This document shows, in pieces, positions 1 to 8,377 of a stretch of DNA of 56,642 bases. The DNA lies in contig JAZQQF010000102.1 of assembly GCA_045628925.1 (NCBI GenBank), positions 1 through 56,642 on the forward strand. Reading direction: 5' to 3'. The notes under the pieces were generated by a model. The model made no database searches. It had not been told where the DNA came from and was given only the letters and a program-made list of their open reading frames with translations. Positions within the stretch are counted from its first letter, which is position 1; every line of letters begins with the position of its first letter. This DNA is from UBA1774 sp045628925 (lineage in GTDB: Bacteria; Bacillota; Clostridia; Oscillospirales; Oscillospiraceae). The position numbers and the translations under genes are program-made.

Positions 1-1728
1 CGCGATCTCCTGGAAGATCTCATAGTCGCTCTTGGACTCGCCGAGCGGCTCCACGCACTTCATCTCGCGCACGATGACACGCCAGTTGTGGCCGATCTCG
101 GCATGGGGGGTGTAGCCGCCGCCGACGGGCCATTCGCCGAGGTCGTTGCGCTCGAGGTTGGTGCAGGCGGGGAGGATGAGGTCGGCATACTTGGCTTCGC
201 CGCCGAACCAGCAGTCCTGGTTGATGACGGTGTCGAGCTGGTTCTCGCCGACATGGCGGTAGAGCTGGACATAGCGGTTGGTCTCGGTCATGGTGCCCAT
301 GAAGGAGCCGCCGTAGCGCCACAGCATCTTGACCTTGCCCTCGATGGGGTACTCATGGTGGTTGAACTGCTGCTCAAGGCTCTGGCCGCAGAAGCCGTCG
401 CCGATGAACTCGCCGTGGCCGTTCATGATGTCCTCGGGGTAGTTGATGCGGTACAGACGCTGCTGCACGTTGGAAGCGGCGTACTTGATGTTGGCAGCGC
501 TGGACTTGCCCATCTGGGATTCGGGCTCGGCATAGCCGGGGAACCAGGTGTAGTCCGCGGGCGCGCCCATGGTGGTGCCCCAGATGGAGACGCCGGGCTT
601 GCCGAAGCCCTGCATGGCCGCCAGAGCGATCAGCATACGGGCTTCCTCGGTGCCGTAAGCGGTACGGCAGGCAGAGCCTTCGCCGCCGCGGACACCGCCG
701 GCCAGCGCCACGCGCTTGGAGGCCCATTCCTTGGCCAGAGCGCGGATACGGCGGGCGGGGATACCGGTCTTCTCGGCAGCCCATTCGCAGGTCTTGGGAG
801 TGCCGTCTTCTTCGCCCATGATGTAGGCCTTGAACTCATCGATGCCGATGGTCTTGCGCTCCACATAGTCATGGTCATAGGTGTCGTCCACGAACCAGGT
901 GTAGGCGATGGCAGCCGCGAGAGCGGTGTCGGTGCCGGGCCGGGGCGCGAACCAGGTGCCGTCCATAACGGCGGCGGTGTAGTTGTAGAAGGGGTCGATG
1001 AACACGCACTTCATGCCCATTTCCTTCATCCACACACGCCAGATGTTGCTCTCGGAGCCGGAGTAGATGCCGTGGGTGGAGTCGGGGTCATTGGACCAGA
1101 AGACGATCATGCCGGTGTACTTGAGCGCGCCCTGCAGCAGATCGAACTGCTCGGGCTGGCCCAGACGCCAGTAGAAGCCCCACATATGGGGGGCGCCCCA
1201 CATCCAGCCTTCCCAGGAGTCCGGGTTGTCCAGAATGGGGGTGTAGTTCAGCATGCCGAAGAAGCGGCCGAAGGGCGCCATCTTGTAGCCGACGATGCCC
1301 CAGTTGTGGTGGGAACCGGTCAGAGCGGTGGTGGCATGGCCATCGCGCTTGCCGTCCGCGCCCATGGGGGCCAGACGCTCGATCTCGTTGGCGATGATGG
1401 TGGCAGCCTCGTCCCAGCTGATGCGCTCGAAGCCGGACTTGCCGCGGTTATGCTGGTTGCGCGCGCCGTTGGGATCCCAGTCAACGCGCTTCATGGGGTA
1501 CAGGATACGGTCCTCAGAATAAAGACGGTTGCGTTCCGCCAGAATGTTCTGCGCCAGACGCATAGCCTTCGGGGGGGAGTACTTCTTGCCGTTGCGGTCC
1601 TCCACGACCCACGCCTTCGGATAGTCCTCTTCCGGAATCTGTATGGGGCGGACGCGGGTGATCTTACCGTCCTCCACATACACGGAAATAGGACCACCAG
1701 TCGTCAGATTGGTGTAAACCTTTTCCAA
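1..1728 (-). CDS. athL: Pyrogallol hydroxytransferase (transhydroxylase) large subunit-like molybdopterin enzyme, 3' end outside window
   Basis: The N-terminal 576 residues of a DMSO-reductase-family molybdenum enzyme; the frame is open to the window edge, so the C-terminal part (about 300 residues in the family) is missing. The closest family I recognise is the Pelobacter pyrogallol-phloroglucinol transhydroxylase large subunit. Landmarks are the start LEKVYTNLTTGGP, SGFERISWDEA (98-108), SHHNWG (139-144), NPDSWEGW (168-175) and HMWGF. In the Pelobacter enzyme the Asp-Ser of NPDSWEGW supply a catalytic Asp and the Ser ligand of Mo, and the His sits in the SHH segment; all are present here. 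I see no [4Fe-4S] Cys motif near the N-terminus, as in that subfamily. The start is TTG with AGGAGT 9 nt upstream. An in-frame ATG at 1794 lies where the promoter would begin transcription and has no ribosome site. The [4Fe-4S] small subunit would be expected downstream, outside the window. Substrate is inferred and could be another polyphenol. Confidence 0.85.
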   Translation of the reverse strand, partial: MEKVYTNLTTGGPISVYVEDGKITRVRPIQIPEEDYPKAWVVEDRNGKKYSPPKAMRLAQNILAERNRLYSEDRILYPMKRVDWDPNGARNQHNRGKSGFERISWDEAATIIANEIERLAPMGADGKRDGHATTALTGSHHNWGIVGYKMAPFGRFFGMLNYTPILDNPDSWEGWMWGAPHMWGFYWRLGQPEQFDLLQGALKYTGMIVFWSNDPDSTHGIYSGSESNIWRVWMKEMGMKCVFIDPFYNYTAAVMDGTWFAPRPGTDTALAAAIAYTWFVDDTYDHDYVERKTIGIDEFKAYIMGEEDGTPKTCEWAAEKTGIPARRIRALAKEWASKRVALAGGVRGGEGSACRTAYGTEEARMLIALAAMQGFGKPGVSIWGTTMGAPADYTWFPGYAEPESQMGKSSAANIKYAASNVQQRLYRINYPEDIMNGHGEFIGDGFCGQSLEQQFNHHEYPIEGKVKMLWRYGGSFMGTMTETNRYVQLYRHVGENQLDTVINQDCWFGGEAKYADLILPACTNLERNDLGEWPVGGGYTPHAEIGHNWRVIVREMKCVEPLGESKSDYEIFQEIA

Positions 1729-1800
1729 TTCTTTGTCACTCCTTCTGATTCGTTTGTGTATATCGTCTTTGTTGATAACAACATACTCATACATGGTGAA

Positions 1801-1829
1801 TATAAACCTTGGTACTGTTCCAAAGTCAA
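1801..1829 (-). promoter_or_regulatory. Promoter of the transhydroxylase gene
   Basis: On the minus strand TTGACT (1829-1824), a 17-bp spacer and TTTATA (1806-1801). Predicted start near 1793 gives a leader of about 65 nt to the TTG start codon and argues against the upstream ATG at 1794. Confidence 0.6.
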
Positions 1830-1883
1830 GCGCTTTTCTCACTTTTGGGTATTTTTCCCGCGAAAGGCGTTTTTCAAACCGTT

Positions 1884-2972
1884 TCAGCCCCGGAAAACCT
1901 CCATCCACGAACCCATTGCCGCACCGGTATAATAATGGAGCAGGATCTCCCCGCAGGTACTGCCGCCTTCGGCCATCACCTCCGCGCCGTACTGGCTCAT
2001 GCCCACGCCGTGACCGAAGCCCAGCGTTTCAAATGTGAAGCCCTCCCCGGTCACCGTCCACGTGACGGCGGCGCTTCTGAGGCCGAGGATGCTGCGCAGG
2101 CTGCTGCCGCTGAGGGAAACGCCCCCGGCCTTCACGCTGCGCAGCCGCCCGGAATCCGACCGTTTCGCATCCGTGAGCCAGCCTGCCGGGTCGCCGGAAA
2201 GCGACGCATCCGGGCAGGCTTCCAACAGCCGCGCCGCCAGCTCCTCCGCCGTGAACGAGATTGTTTCCCGGAACCGGGGCACGTCCCGCTCCGTTTCCAG
2301 CGTGGGCACGCTGCGGAGGTAGGGCAGCGCGCTGAGCCACACGTTTTCGCTGCATTCCGTGCTTCCGGCGGAGGACGCGTGGAAGGCGGCGAAGATGGGC
2401 GCCCCGTCATAAACGATCACTTCCCCGTCGGTACCGTCCACCGCTGCGGCGATCTTTTCCGCCCAGCGGTCGTATTCCGCACCCCAGCGCTCCCGAAGTT
2501 CGGACGGGGACGCATAGGCCTTGCAGCAGCCCGCGTCCGTGCAGCAGGCGGCGTTCCCGTGGGGCTTCGATACCTGCAGACGGTAGATCGTGTCCGTCCG
2601 GGCGGCGACAGCCTGCGCCTTCAGCGCCTCCGGCTCGAAGGAGGCGGGCATCTCCGCCGCCACCACGCCCAGCAGATAGTCCCGCAGGTTCATCGCCACA
2701 GGCTCGTCTCCTATCAAAATCGTCAGCATCGTTTCCCGGTCGCCGGAGACCGGCGCAGCCGCTTCCGAGGCGCTCTGCGTCCCGTCCGCCGCGGAGACCG
2801 CCGCCATGCGGGGATGTCCGCTCCGCACTTCTCCGGCGGGCGCGGCGGGAAAGACCGCAGCAGCTGTGAATACCGTTTCCGCTCCCGGCCTGCGCAGCAG
2901 CGCCAGCAGGAGCACCAGCGAGGGCAGCAGACTGAGCGCCGTCAGCTCGAAAAATGCACGCACTTCTTTCAT
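1884..2972 (-). CDS. spoIID: SpoIID/LytB-domain protein (stage II sporulation protein D-like)
   Basis: A 362-residue protein with one N-terminal membrane anchor (about residues 8-26, FFELTALSLLPSLVLLLALL) and an extracellular SpoIID domain. SpoIID is the lytic transglycosylase that, with SpoIIP and SpoIIM, remodels septal peptidoglycan during engulfment in endospore formers. Recognisable blocks are NLRDYLLGVVAAEMPASFEPEALKAQAVAART (about 95-125, with the family's catalytic Glu in AAEM), HASSAGSTECSENVW and FGHGVGMSQYGAE near the C-terminus. A Cys pair region (AACCTDAGCCKAY) lies inside the domain. It stands alone with its own leader, transcribed away from 3086. It could instead be a SpoIID-family cortex or wall protein rather than the engulfment enzyme itself. 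The family assignment is secure. Confidence 0.88.
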   Translation of the reverse strand: MKEVRAFFELTALSLLPSLVLLLALLRRPGAETVFTAAAVFPAAPAGEVRSGHPRMAAVSAADGTQSASEAAAPVSGDRETMLTILIGDEPVAMNLRDYLLGVVAAEMPASFEPEALKAQAVAARTDTIYRLQVSKPHGNAACCTDAGCCKAYASPSELRERWGAEYDRWAEKIAAAVDGTDGEVIVYDGAPIFAAFHASSAGSTECSENVWLSALPYLRSVPTLETERDVPRFRETISFTAEELAARLLEACPDASLSGDPAGWLTDAKRSDSGRLRSVKAGGVSLSGSSLRSILGLRSAAVTWTVTGEGFTFETLGFGHGVGMSQYGAEVMAEGGSTCGEILLHYYTGAAMGSWMEVFRG

Positions 2973-3085
2973 CGCAATACTTCCCTTTCTCCGCTCGTTA
3001 TGTTATATTATGTAATTATGGATAGACGGACGCAGCGCAATACAGTCCGTCCCTCCGTTCACACTATGTGGAGAGTGATCAGAAT

Positions 3086-3958
3086 ATGCGCAGAAATGCT
3101 TCTCTGTTCGGCGTGCTGGCGCTGTTTGGCGCGGCTGTGGGGCTGTTTCTCCGGATCACGGAGCTGAACACGCTGATGAACTACCGCACCATGCTCATGG
3201 ATTTTTCAGCGGTCTCCGTCCTGCTGATGGCGGTGATGGCCGCCGCGTTCATCGGCTTCGCCGTACTGGCGAAAACCTGGAAGCTGCCGGACTTTCCGCA
3301 GAAATACGGGCCGGTCTTCCGCGGCGTCGGGAATCTGACGGTCTCCTGTGTCTGCTTCCTCGCCCTGCTGGTGGGCGCGTATCTGAGCCTGCGACGCTGG
3401 AAGTCCGCGGGCAGCGTCTTTGACCTGCTCCTGTCGGTGCTGGCAGTCCTCGCGGGCTGCGGCTGGCTGAGCCTGAGTCTGGACGCCTTCCGGAACCGGA
3501 AAGACGGCTGCACCCTGCTGGCCGCCGCCATGCCCATCCTGTTCGGCGGGCTGTTGCTGGTGGGCTACTATAAGTCTCACGCCCCCATTCCCGCCGTGCG
3601 CTTTACCATGTATCCCTTCCTCGCCCTCTGTGCCGACGTGCTGGCCGTTCACTACATCGCGGGCTTCACCGCGCCCCGGCTCCATCCCCGCACCTCGGCG
3701 TTCTTCTCCGGCCTCGGCACGGTCCTGAGCATCACCGCGCTGCCCGGCGTGCAGGAAACGGAGATCCGTCTGTATCTGGCGGTCTTCGCCGTACAGCTTT
3801 TCACCCATGGTCTCCGTCTGCTGATCCCCCGGGCGTATGCCCCGGCGGATTACGCTGCGGAGGACAGTGAAAAAGCCCCCGAGGTCAGCAGCGCCCCTGC
3901 TCCCGCAGAAGCGGCTGGATCCGAAGCGGCGGAAAGGCCGGACAGTTCGGAGAACTGA
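3086..3958 (+). CDS. Multi-spanning membrane protein of unknown function
   Basis: A 290-residue protein with about eight hydrophobic segments, for example SLFGVLALFGAAVGLFL, FSAVSVLLMAVMAAAFIGFAV and GCGWLSLSLDAF. It ends in a hydrophilic acidic tail rich in Ala, Glu and Ser (about 262-290). I recognise no domain or catalytic motif. The ATG at 3086 has GGAGAG 10 nt upstream, so I prefer it to the in-frame GTG at 3068, which overlaps that ribosome site. It is divergent from the spoIID-like gene and ends at a bidirectional terminator shared with the cysteine synthase gene, so it is probably monocistronic. Function unknown. Confidence 0.75.
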   Translation: MRRNASLFGVLALFGAAVGLFLRITELNTLMNYRTMLMDFSAVSVLLMAVMAAAFIGFAVLAKTWKLPDFPQKYGPVFRGVGNLTVSCVCFLALLVGAYLSLRRWKSAGSVFDLLLSVLAVLAGCGWLSLSLDAFRNRKDGCTLLAAAMPILFGGLLLVGYYKSHAPIPAVRFTMYPFLALCADVLAVHYIAGFTAPRLHPRTSAFFSGLGTVLSITALPGVQETEIRLYLAVFAVQLFTHGLRLLIPRAYAPADYAAEDSEKAPEVSSAPAPAEAAGSEAAERPDSSEN

Positions 3959-3969
3959 ATCAAATATCA

Positions 3970-4014
3970 AAACCCGGGAGGACGCGCAATGCATCCTCCC
4001 GGGTCTTTTCTTTT
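3970..4014. terminator. Bidirectional terminator between membrane protein and cysK
   Basis: Stem ACCCGGGAGGA/TCCTCCCGGGT with a loop around GCGCAATG. T-rich tract (TCTTTTCTTTT) on the plus side and TTTT on the minus side, serving the two convergent genes. Confidence 0.85.
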
Positions 4015-4019
4015 CCTGT

Positions 4020-4949
4020 TTATTCCGCAAAGAGCGGTGTGGAGAAATAGCGCTCCGCCGTGTCGGGCAGAACGGTCACCACCGTTTTCCCCGGTCCCAG
4101 CTTTTTCGCCAGCTTCAGGGCTGCGGCCACGTTGGTACCGCTGGAAATGCCCACCATCAGCCCCTCCAGCCGCGCCAGATCCCGCGCGGTCTGAATGGCC
4201 TCCTCATCGGTCACGATATAAATGCTGCTGTAGATCTGCGTATTCAGATTGTCGGGGATCAGCCCGTCGCCGATGCCCATCTGCAGATGGGTGCCCACGT
4301 TGCCGCCCGCGAGGATGGCCGCGTTCTCCGGCTCCACCGCCCAGATCTCAATCTCCGGGTTCATGGCCTTCAGGCTCTCGCCGATACCGGTGATCGTCCC
4401 GCCGGTGCCCACACCGGAGCAGAAGCCGTGGATGGGGCCGCCGATCTGCTCCATGATCTCCAGCGCCGTGTGGTGCTTATGCACCATGGGGTTGGAGGGA
4501 TTGGAAAACTGCTCTGGAATATAGACCCGGCTGTCCGCCGCGGCGATCTCCTGCGCCAGAGACCGGCAGCGGTCAATACAGTCGCCGATGGTGCCGTCGT
4601 CATGCACGAGGCGCACCTCGGCCCCGTAATGCTCCACCAGCTTGCGCCGCTCGATGCTGACGCTGTCCGGCATGATGATGATGACCCGGTAACCGCGCAC
4701 CGCGCCCACCAGCGCAAGGCCGATGCCCTGATTGCCGCTGGTCGGCTCCACAATGACGGAGTCCGCCTTCAGCAGCCCGGCCTTCTCCGCATCCTGCACC
4801 ATATTCCACGCCGTGCGCGTCTTGATGCTGCCGCCCACGTTCAGTCCTTCATATTTCACCAGCACCCGCGCCGAATCCGCGCCGACCATGCGCTGCAGTT
4901 CGATGACCGGGGTGTTGCCGATCGCATCCAGAACAGATTGATAAACCAT
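4020..4949 (-). CDS. cysK: Cysteine synthase (O-acetylserine sulfhydrylase family)
   Basis: A 309-residue fold-type II PLP enzyme; the family makes cysteine from O-acetylserine and sulfide in the cytoplasm. The PLP lysine lies in NVGGSIKTRTAW (about 39-50), the Asn-containing substrate loop in EPTSGNQGIGLAL (about 68-80) and the phosphate-binding loop in SGVGTGGTITG (about 173-184). SGNQG replaces the usual SGNTG and KTR replaces the usual KDR. I associate that variant with a clostridial/lactobacillar branch, so substrate preference (O-acetylserine versus O-phosphoserine or homoserine esters) is not certain. The ATG has GAAAGAGGAAG upstream. No cysE is visible nearby, so it looks monocistronic, with a promoter at 5000-5028. 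Confidence 0.88.
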   Translation of the reverse strand: MVYQSVLDAIGNTPVIELQRMVGADSARVLVKYEGLNVGGSIKTRTAWNMVQDAEKAGLLKADSVIVEPTSGNQGIGLALVGAVRGYRVIIIMPDSVSIERRKLVEHYGAEVRLVHDDGTIGDCIDRCRSLAQEIAAADSRVYIPEQFSNPSNPMVHKHHTALEIMEQIGGPIHGFCSGVGTGGTITGIGESLKAMNPEIEIWAVEPENAAILAGGNVGTHLQMGIGDGLIPDNLNTQIYSSIYIVTDEEAIQTARDLARLEGLMVGISSGTNVAAALKLAKKLGPGKTVVTVLPDTAERYFSTPLFAE

Positions 4950-4999
4950 AATGCTTCCTCTTTCATGCAGGGCGTTCCGCGCCGCCCTTAAACTGAACT

Positions 5000-5028
5000 A
5001 TTTTATCAGTTTCTTCCGCATTTGAAAA
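5000..5028 (-). promoter_or_regulatory. Probable cysK promoter
   Basis: Minus strand TTTTCA (5028-5023), 17-bp spacer, TAAAAT (5005-5000). The -35 is weak. About 50 nt of leader to the ATG at 4949. Confidence 0.4.
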
Positions 5029-5097
5029 GAGGAATTTTGCAGCGCCGCCTGTTTTTTTCGCATATTGCGCTCCTGCCGGAATTTCCCCCGGCAGCGC

Positions 5098-5126
5098 TTG
5101 ATTCCGTGCTGCCGGTCGGGTATAAT
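5098..5126 (+). promoter_or_regulatory. Promoter of the NAD(P)-binding/glycosidase fusion gene
   Basis: TTGATT (5098-5103), 17-bp spacer, TATAAT (5121-5126). Start near 5133; AGGAGG lies just before the ATG at 5179. Confidence 0.7.
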
Positions 5127-5178
5127 CAAAACAGGAAAAATATGTCGGCATCATGCCGCAGAAAAAGGAGGAACCCCC

Positions 5179-7545
5179 ATGAAGATCGCAGTCATCGGCG
5201 CAGCCGGGAAGGCCGGGAGCCTGATCGCCGCCGAAGCGAAGGCCAGAGGCCATGAGGTCACCGCCATCGTCCGCCCCGACAAGGCCGCGCAGGTGGAAGC
5301 ACCCGTGCTGGCCAAAGCCCTGATGGAGCTGACCGTGGAGGACCTGCAGGGCTTCGACGCGGTGGTGAACACCGTCGCAGCCAAGGCGGGCCAGGAATCC
5401 GTCTATCTGGATGAAACGAACTACCTCATTAAGCTGTTCGAGCAGCTGCCCAGGGTGCGTCTGCTGATCATCGGCGGCGCAGGCAGCCTGAACAAGGCCG
5501 ACGGCAGCGGCAAGGTCATCGACGATATCCCCGAAACGTTCCGCGGCGGCCCCGCCGCCCAGAAGGAATCGCTGGAATACTATCGCCGCAGCAGCATCAA
5601 CTGGACGTTTTTCAGCCCCGCCGGGTTTTTCGACCCGCAGGGCGCCCGTTCCGGCGCCTACACGCTGGGCGACGATACGCAGATCTTCAACCGCATGGGC
5701 GAAAGCTATATCTCCTACGCGGACTTTGCCATTGCCATGGTGGACGAGATTGAGCAGAACAGGCACTATCAGAAGCGCTTCACCGCCGTCTCCTGTGACC
5801 CCTATTTCCGCTATGCCCCCCAGTACTTCCCCGTGGATAAGTATATGTTCTCCCGGGCGGGGGCATGGATCGCCCTGAGTATCGACAACGTGAACTACGG
5901 CGCGGGTGAGCTGTATCTCACCACCAACCGCGGTATGCGCACCCACAACAAGGCCATCGGCGTGAACCTGTTCCGCATCTATCCCACCCACGACGGGCAC
6001 CGCGTCCCCTTCAGCGTGCAGTCCATGTCCGCCAGCGAGCTGGCGCTCCACACCCGCTACGGCGACGTGCGCTTCACCTTCGCGGACACCTCCAAGCTCA
6101 TGGCCGAGGGCGACCCCGGCATGGGCCTGCTGTGGACGCGGAAGTGCGAGCCCTATGAACTGATCAAGCCCCGGAAGGACGGCGCTTGGGAATCCGCCCA
6201 GCGTGCCGCCGGCCCCCTCTGCTTCAAGGGTCTGGAGGGCAGCACCTTCAAATTCGATGATACGTGGAACTGGTACGACCTGAACTGCGGCGCGGTGCAG
6301 GGTTACACCGTCCCCGGCCCGGACGGGCGCTTCACCATGGTCTGCGAGGAATTCTCCTATGCCGCCAAGATGCGGGACAGCTATCCCACCTACGCGGAGG
6401 CGAAGGCCGATATGCAGGCCGACTGGGAAGCCTTCCTCAATAAGATGCCGCACTACATCCAGCCCTATGAGCAGAAGCGGGAGGAGACCGCCTACGTGCT
6501 GTGGACCCATCTGGTCGGCCCCACGCAGACGACCCCCAACTGGATGCTCATGATGTTCCCCGGCGAGATGGATTCCGCCTGGCAGCTGCTGCAGAACGGC
6601 GTCGCGCTGCAGGAGCAGGGAGAGATCTCCCGCAGCCTGATCCTCGCGCCCCTGCAGCGTCAGGGCGAGGACGGTCAGCTGGCCGACGGCTACGACGAGG
6701 CCTTCCTCTCCACCGGCAGCTACAAGCCCAACGTTTACGGGTTCGGTCTGCTGAACGTGATGAAGCACCACGACCTTGCGAAGGAATGGAGCCGCGAGGA
6801 TCTGGAAACCCTGTACGTGGGCGCTGGCAAGTGGGCCGACTGGTTCATGGCCTACCGTGACGACGACGGAGACGGCCTGCCCGGCTTCGAGGGCGGCAAC
6901 GAAAACGGCTTCGACGAAGTGACCGCCTACTGGGATACCCTGAGCCTCGCCACGCCCGACCTGTGCGCGCAGGAGGTTCTGAACTTCGAGGCTGTGGGCG
7001 AGCTGGCAAAGCTGCTGGGCAAGCCCGAGGAAGAAACGCAGAGCTGGTTCAAGAAGTCCAAGGACCTGCTGGACCGCATGATCGACAAGATGTGGGACGG
7101 GGAGCATTTCGTGGCCTTGAAGCAGTACACCCACGAACCCGTGTTTTCCGGCAGCAATATGCACTATATCCCGCTGGTGCTGGGCAAGCGTCTGCCGCAG
7201 GCTATCATCGACAAGATGACCGCCGACCTGTTGGTGGAGGGCAAGCTCCTCAGCCCCTACGGCATCGCCAGTGAGAACATGGATTCCGACGTGTTCGAGG
7301 TCACCGGCGTGAAGATGGGCTGCGGCCCCATCAGCCCTCCGGGACAGCTCTTCATCCTTGCCGGTATGTGGGAAGCCGGGAAGAAGACCGAGGCCAAGAT
7401 GATCATCGACCGGTATCTGGGCCGGATGATCGAGGGCGGCTTCAGCCACTTCATCAACCCCGTCAGCGGAACGGGCTCTTCCTTCTGGGGAACGTGGTGC
7501 CGCTGCGTGTTCACCATTCTGGCCCGTCTGGTGTCCGAAGGCTGA
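5179..7545 (+). CDS. Fusion: NAD(P)H-binding (YwnB-like, atypical SDR) domain plus (alpha/alpha)6 glycoside-hydrolase-like domain
   Basis: A 788-residue single open frame. Residues 1-210 are a complete NAD(P)-binding protein: MKIAVIGAAGKAGSLIA is the nucleotide-binding Gly-rich loop, then LLIIGGAGSLNKADGSGK and the usual family end HYQKRFTAVS. Residues 215-788 are a separate module resembling (alpha/alpha)6-barrel glycosidases of the MGH1/GH63/trehalase type, with YRDDDGDGLPGFEGGNENGFDEVTAYWDT (about 557-585), GSNMHYIPLVLG and NPVSGTGSSFWGTW near the end. The acidic residues around DDDGDG and NGFDE are candidate catalytic or structural carboxylates. No signal peptide is visible, so it is predicted cytoplasmic. 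AGGAGG lies about 7 nt before the ATG. It is monocistronic between its own promoter and terminator. The substrate is unknown. The fusion has no stop or obvious internal start at the junction. Confidence 0.75.
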   Translation: MKIAVIGAAGKAGSLIAAEAKARGHEVTAIVRPDKAAQVEAPVLAKALMELTVEDLQGFDAVVNTVAAKAGQESVYLDETNYLIKLFEQLPRVRLLIIGGAGSLNKADGSGKVIDDIPETFRGGPAAQKESLEYYRRSSINWTFFSPAGFFDPQGARSGAYTLGDDTQIFNRMGESYISYADFAIAMVDEIEQNRHYQKRFTAVSCDPYFRYAPQYFPVDKYMFSRAGAWIALSIDNVNYGAGELYLTTNRGMRTHNKAIGVNLFRIYPTHDGHRVPFSVQSMSASELALHTRYGDVRFTFADTSKLMAEGDPGMGLLWTRKCEPYELIKPRKDGAWESAQRAAGPLCFKGLEGSTFKFDDTWNWYDLNCGAVQGYTVPGPDGRFTMVCEEFSYAAKMRDSYPTYAEAKADMQADWEAFLNKMPHYIQPYEQKREETAYVLWTHLVGPTQTTPNWMLMMFPGEMDSAWQLLQNGVALQEQGEISRSLILAPLQRQGEDGQLADGYDEAFLSTGSYKPNVYGFGLLNVMKHHDLAKEWSREDLETLYVGAGKWADWFMAYRDDDGDGLPGFEGGNENGFDEVTAYWDTLSLATPDLCAQEVLNFEAVGELAKLLGKPEEETQSWFKKSKDLLDRMIDKMWDGEHFVALKQYTHEPVFSGSNMHYIPLVLGKRLPQAIIDKMTADLLVEGKLLSPYGIASENMDSDVFEVTGVKMGCGPISPPGQLFILAGMWEAGKKTEAKMIIDRYLGRMIEGGFSHFINPVSGTGSSFWGTWCRCVFTILARLVSEG

Positions 7546-7560
7546 GCAAAGCTTTATAAT

Positions 7561-7600
7561 TGACAAAGCGGGGGAAGCCGATCCGGCCTCCCTCGCTTTT
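7561..7600 (+). terminator. Terminator after the fusion gene
   Basis: Imperfect stem AAAGCGGGGGAAGCCG / CGGCCTCCCTCGCTTT followed by T's, 15 nt after the stop codon. Confidence 0.65.
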
Positions 7601-7619
7601 TACATCGAATCAATTTCAC

Positions 7620-7660
7620 ACAAAAGCGGCCGACTCCAAAATCGGAGCCGACCGCTTTAC
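7620..7660 (-). terminator. Terminator of the pilus operon
   Basis: Stem AAAGCGG/CCGCTTT extended by CG and CTCC/GGAG pairs with two mismatches, followed on the minus strand by TTTT. It lies about 20 nt after the last sortase gene. Confidence 0.6.
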
Positions 7661-7677
7661 TGATCCGTTTTTTGTTT

Positions 7678-8373
7678 TCAATCGTCCGTTTCCCGCATAC
7701 AGCGCACGGTCACGCGGGTCTGCCCGCCGATGGTGCAGGTATACAGCGTCAGGTCATAGTCGCTGTTTTCCACCGCGTCCACATCCTCCGGCTGGAGGAT
7801 TTCCACCAGCGCAACACGGTAAGTGAACAGGTTCCCGTCCGCGTCCGTGAAGCTCACCGGGTCGTCCTGCATCAGTTCCTTGAGCATCCCGAAGTGCCGC
7901 TGATAGTTATGCGCGCAGATCACCAGGTCATTTCGGTACACCGAGCCGGACCAGCGGCAGGGCGCAAGCTTCAGCCCGGAGGTGGTGCAATCGTCCAGCA
8001 CCGGCAGCTCCAACCCCAGCGTAGGGAGGTTCAGCGTTCCGATATACAGCCTTCCGCCGCTCTCCAGCTTGGGCATGGGAATATCCGGATCCAGCAGATA
8101 AAGGGGGATCTCCATCTGGTCGGGCACCTCAAGTTCCGAATGCTGCCCGGTCTGCCCCAGCGTATGCGCCACATAGGATTCCACGCTGCTGCGGGCCAGC
8201 TTCGGTTCCGGCATCTGCGCCAGCAGCTCCGTCAGCGCACCGGCGGAGGCAATGTCCGCCTGACGGCTGTCATAAAGGTTCTTCCCCGCAAAGCCTGCCG
8301 CTGCTAGCACCAGCACAAGGCCCAGCAGCATCAGCAGAAGTCCTGCTCTGCCCCGCTTTTTTGGTTTCTCCAT
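7678..8373 (-). CDS. Sortase (second sortase of the pilus locus)
   Basis: A 231-residue membrane-anchored transpeptidase with a basic N-terminus, one membrane segment (about 11-30) and an extracellular sortase barrel. The catalytic triad is visible: His155 in VICAHNYQ, Cys213 in LTLYTCTIGG, and Arg220 or Arg224 in QTRVTVRC. The short form with one N-terminal membrane helix is unlike the class C enzyme upstream. It may be the housekeeping-like sortase that joins finished pili to the wall, or one dedicated to the LAQTG protein encoded just upstream; that division of labour is inferred. The ATG at 8373 lies 4 nt after the stop of the minor pilin. An upstream in-frame ATG at 8436 would overlap that gene by 59 bp and is less likely. 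Confidence 0.85.
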   Translation of the reverse strand: MEKPKKRGRAGLLLMLLGLVLVLAAAGFAGKNLYDSRQADIASAGALTELLAQMPEPKLARSSVESYVAHTLGQTGQHSELEVPDQMEIPLYLLDPDIPMPKLESGGRLYIGTLNLPTLGLELPVLDDCTTSGLKLAPCRWSGSVYRNDLVICAHNYQRHFGMLKELMQDDPVSFTDADGNLFTYRVALVEILQPEDVDAVENSDYDLTLYTCTIGGQTRVTVRCMRETDD

Positions 8374-8377
8374 TCCG

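Noticed and set aside
88..1932. 614-codon open frame on the plus strand
   Set aside because: It is the antisense shadow of the transhydroxylase gene; the minus-strand frame gives a clear enzyme with conserved motifs, and the plus translation is low-complexity with no family resemblance.
4963..7566. 867-codon minus-strand frame
   Set aside because: Antisense shadow of the NAD(P)-binding/glycosidase fusion caused by GC-rich third positions; the composition is His/Gly/Val-rich with no domain.
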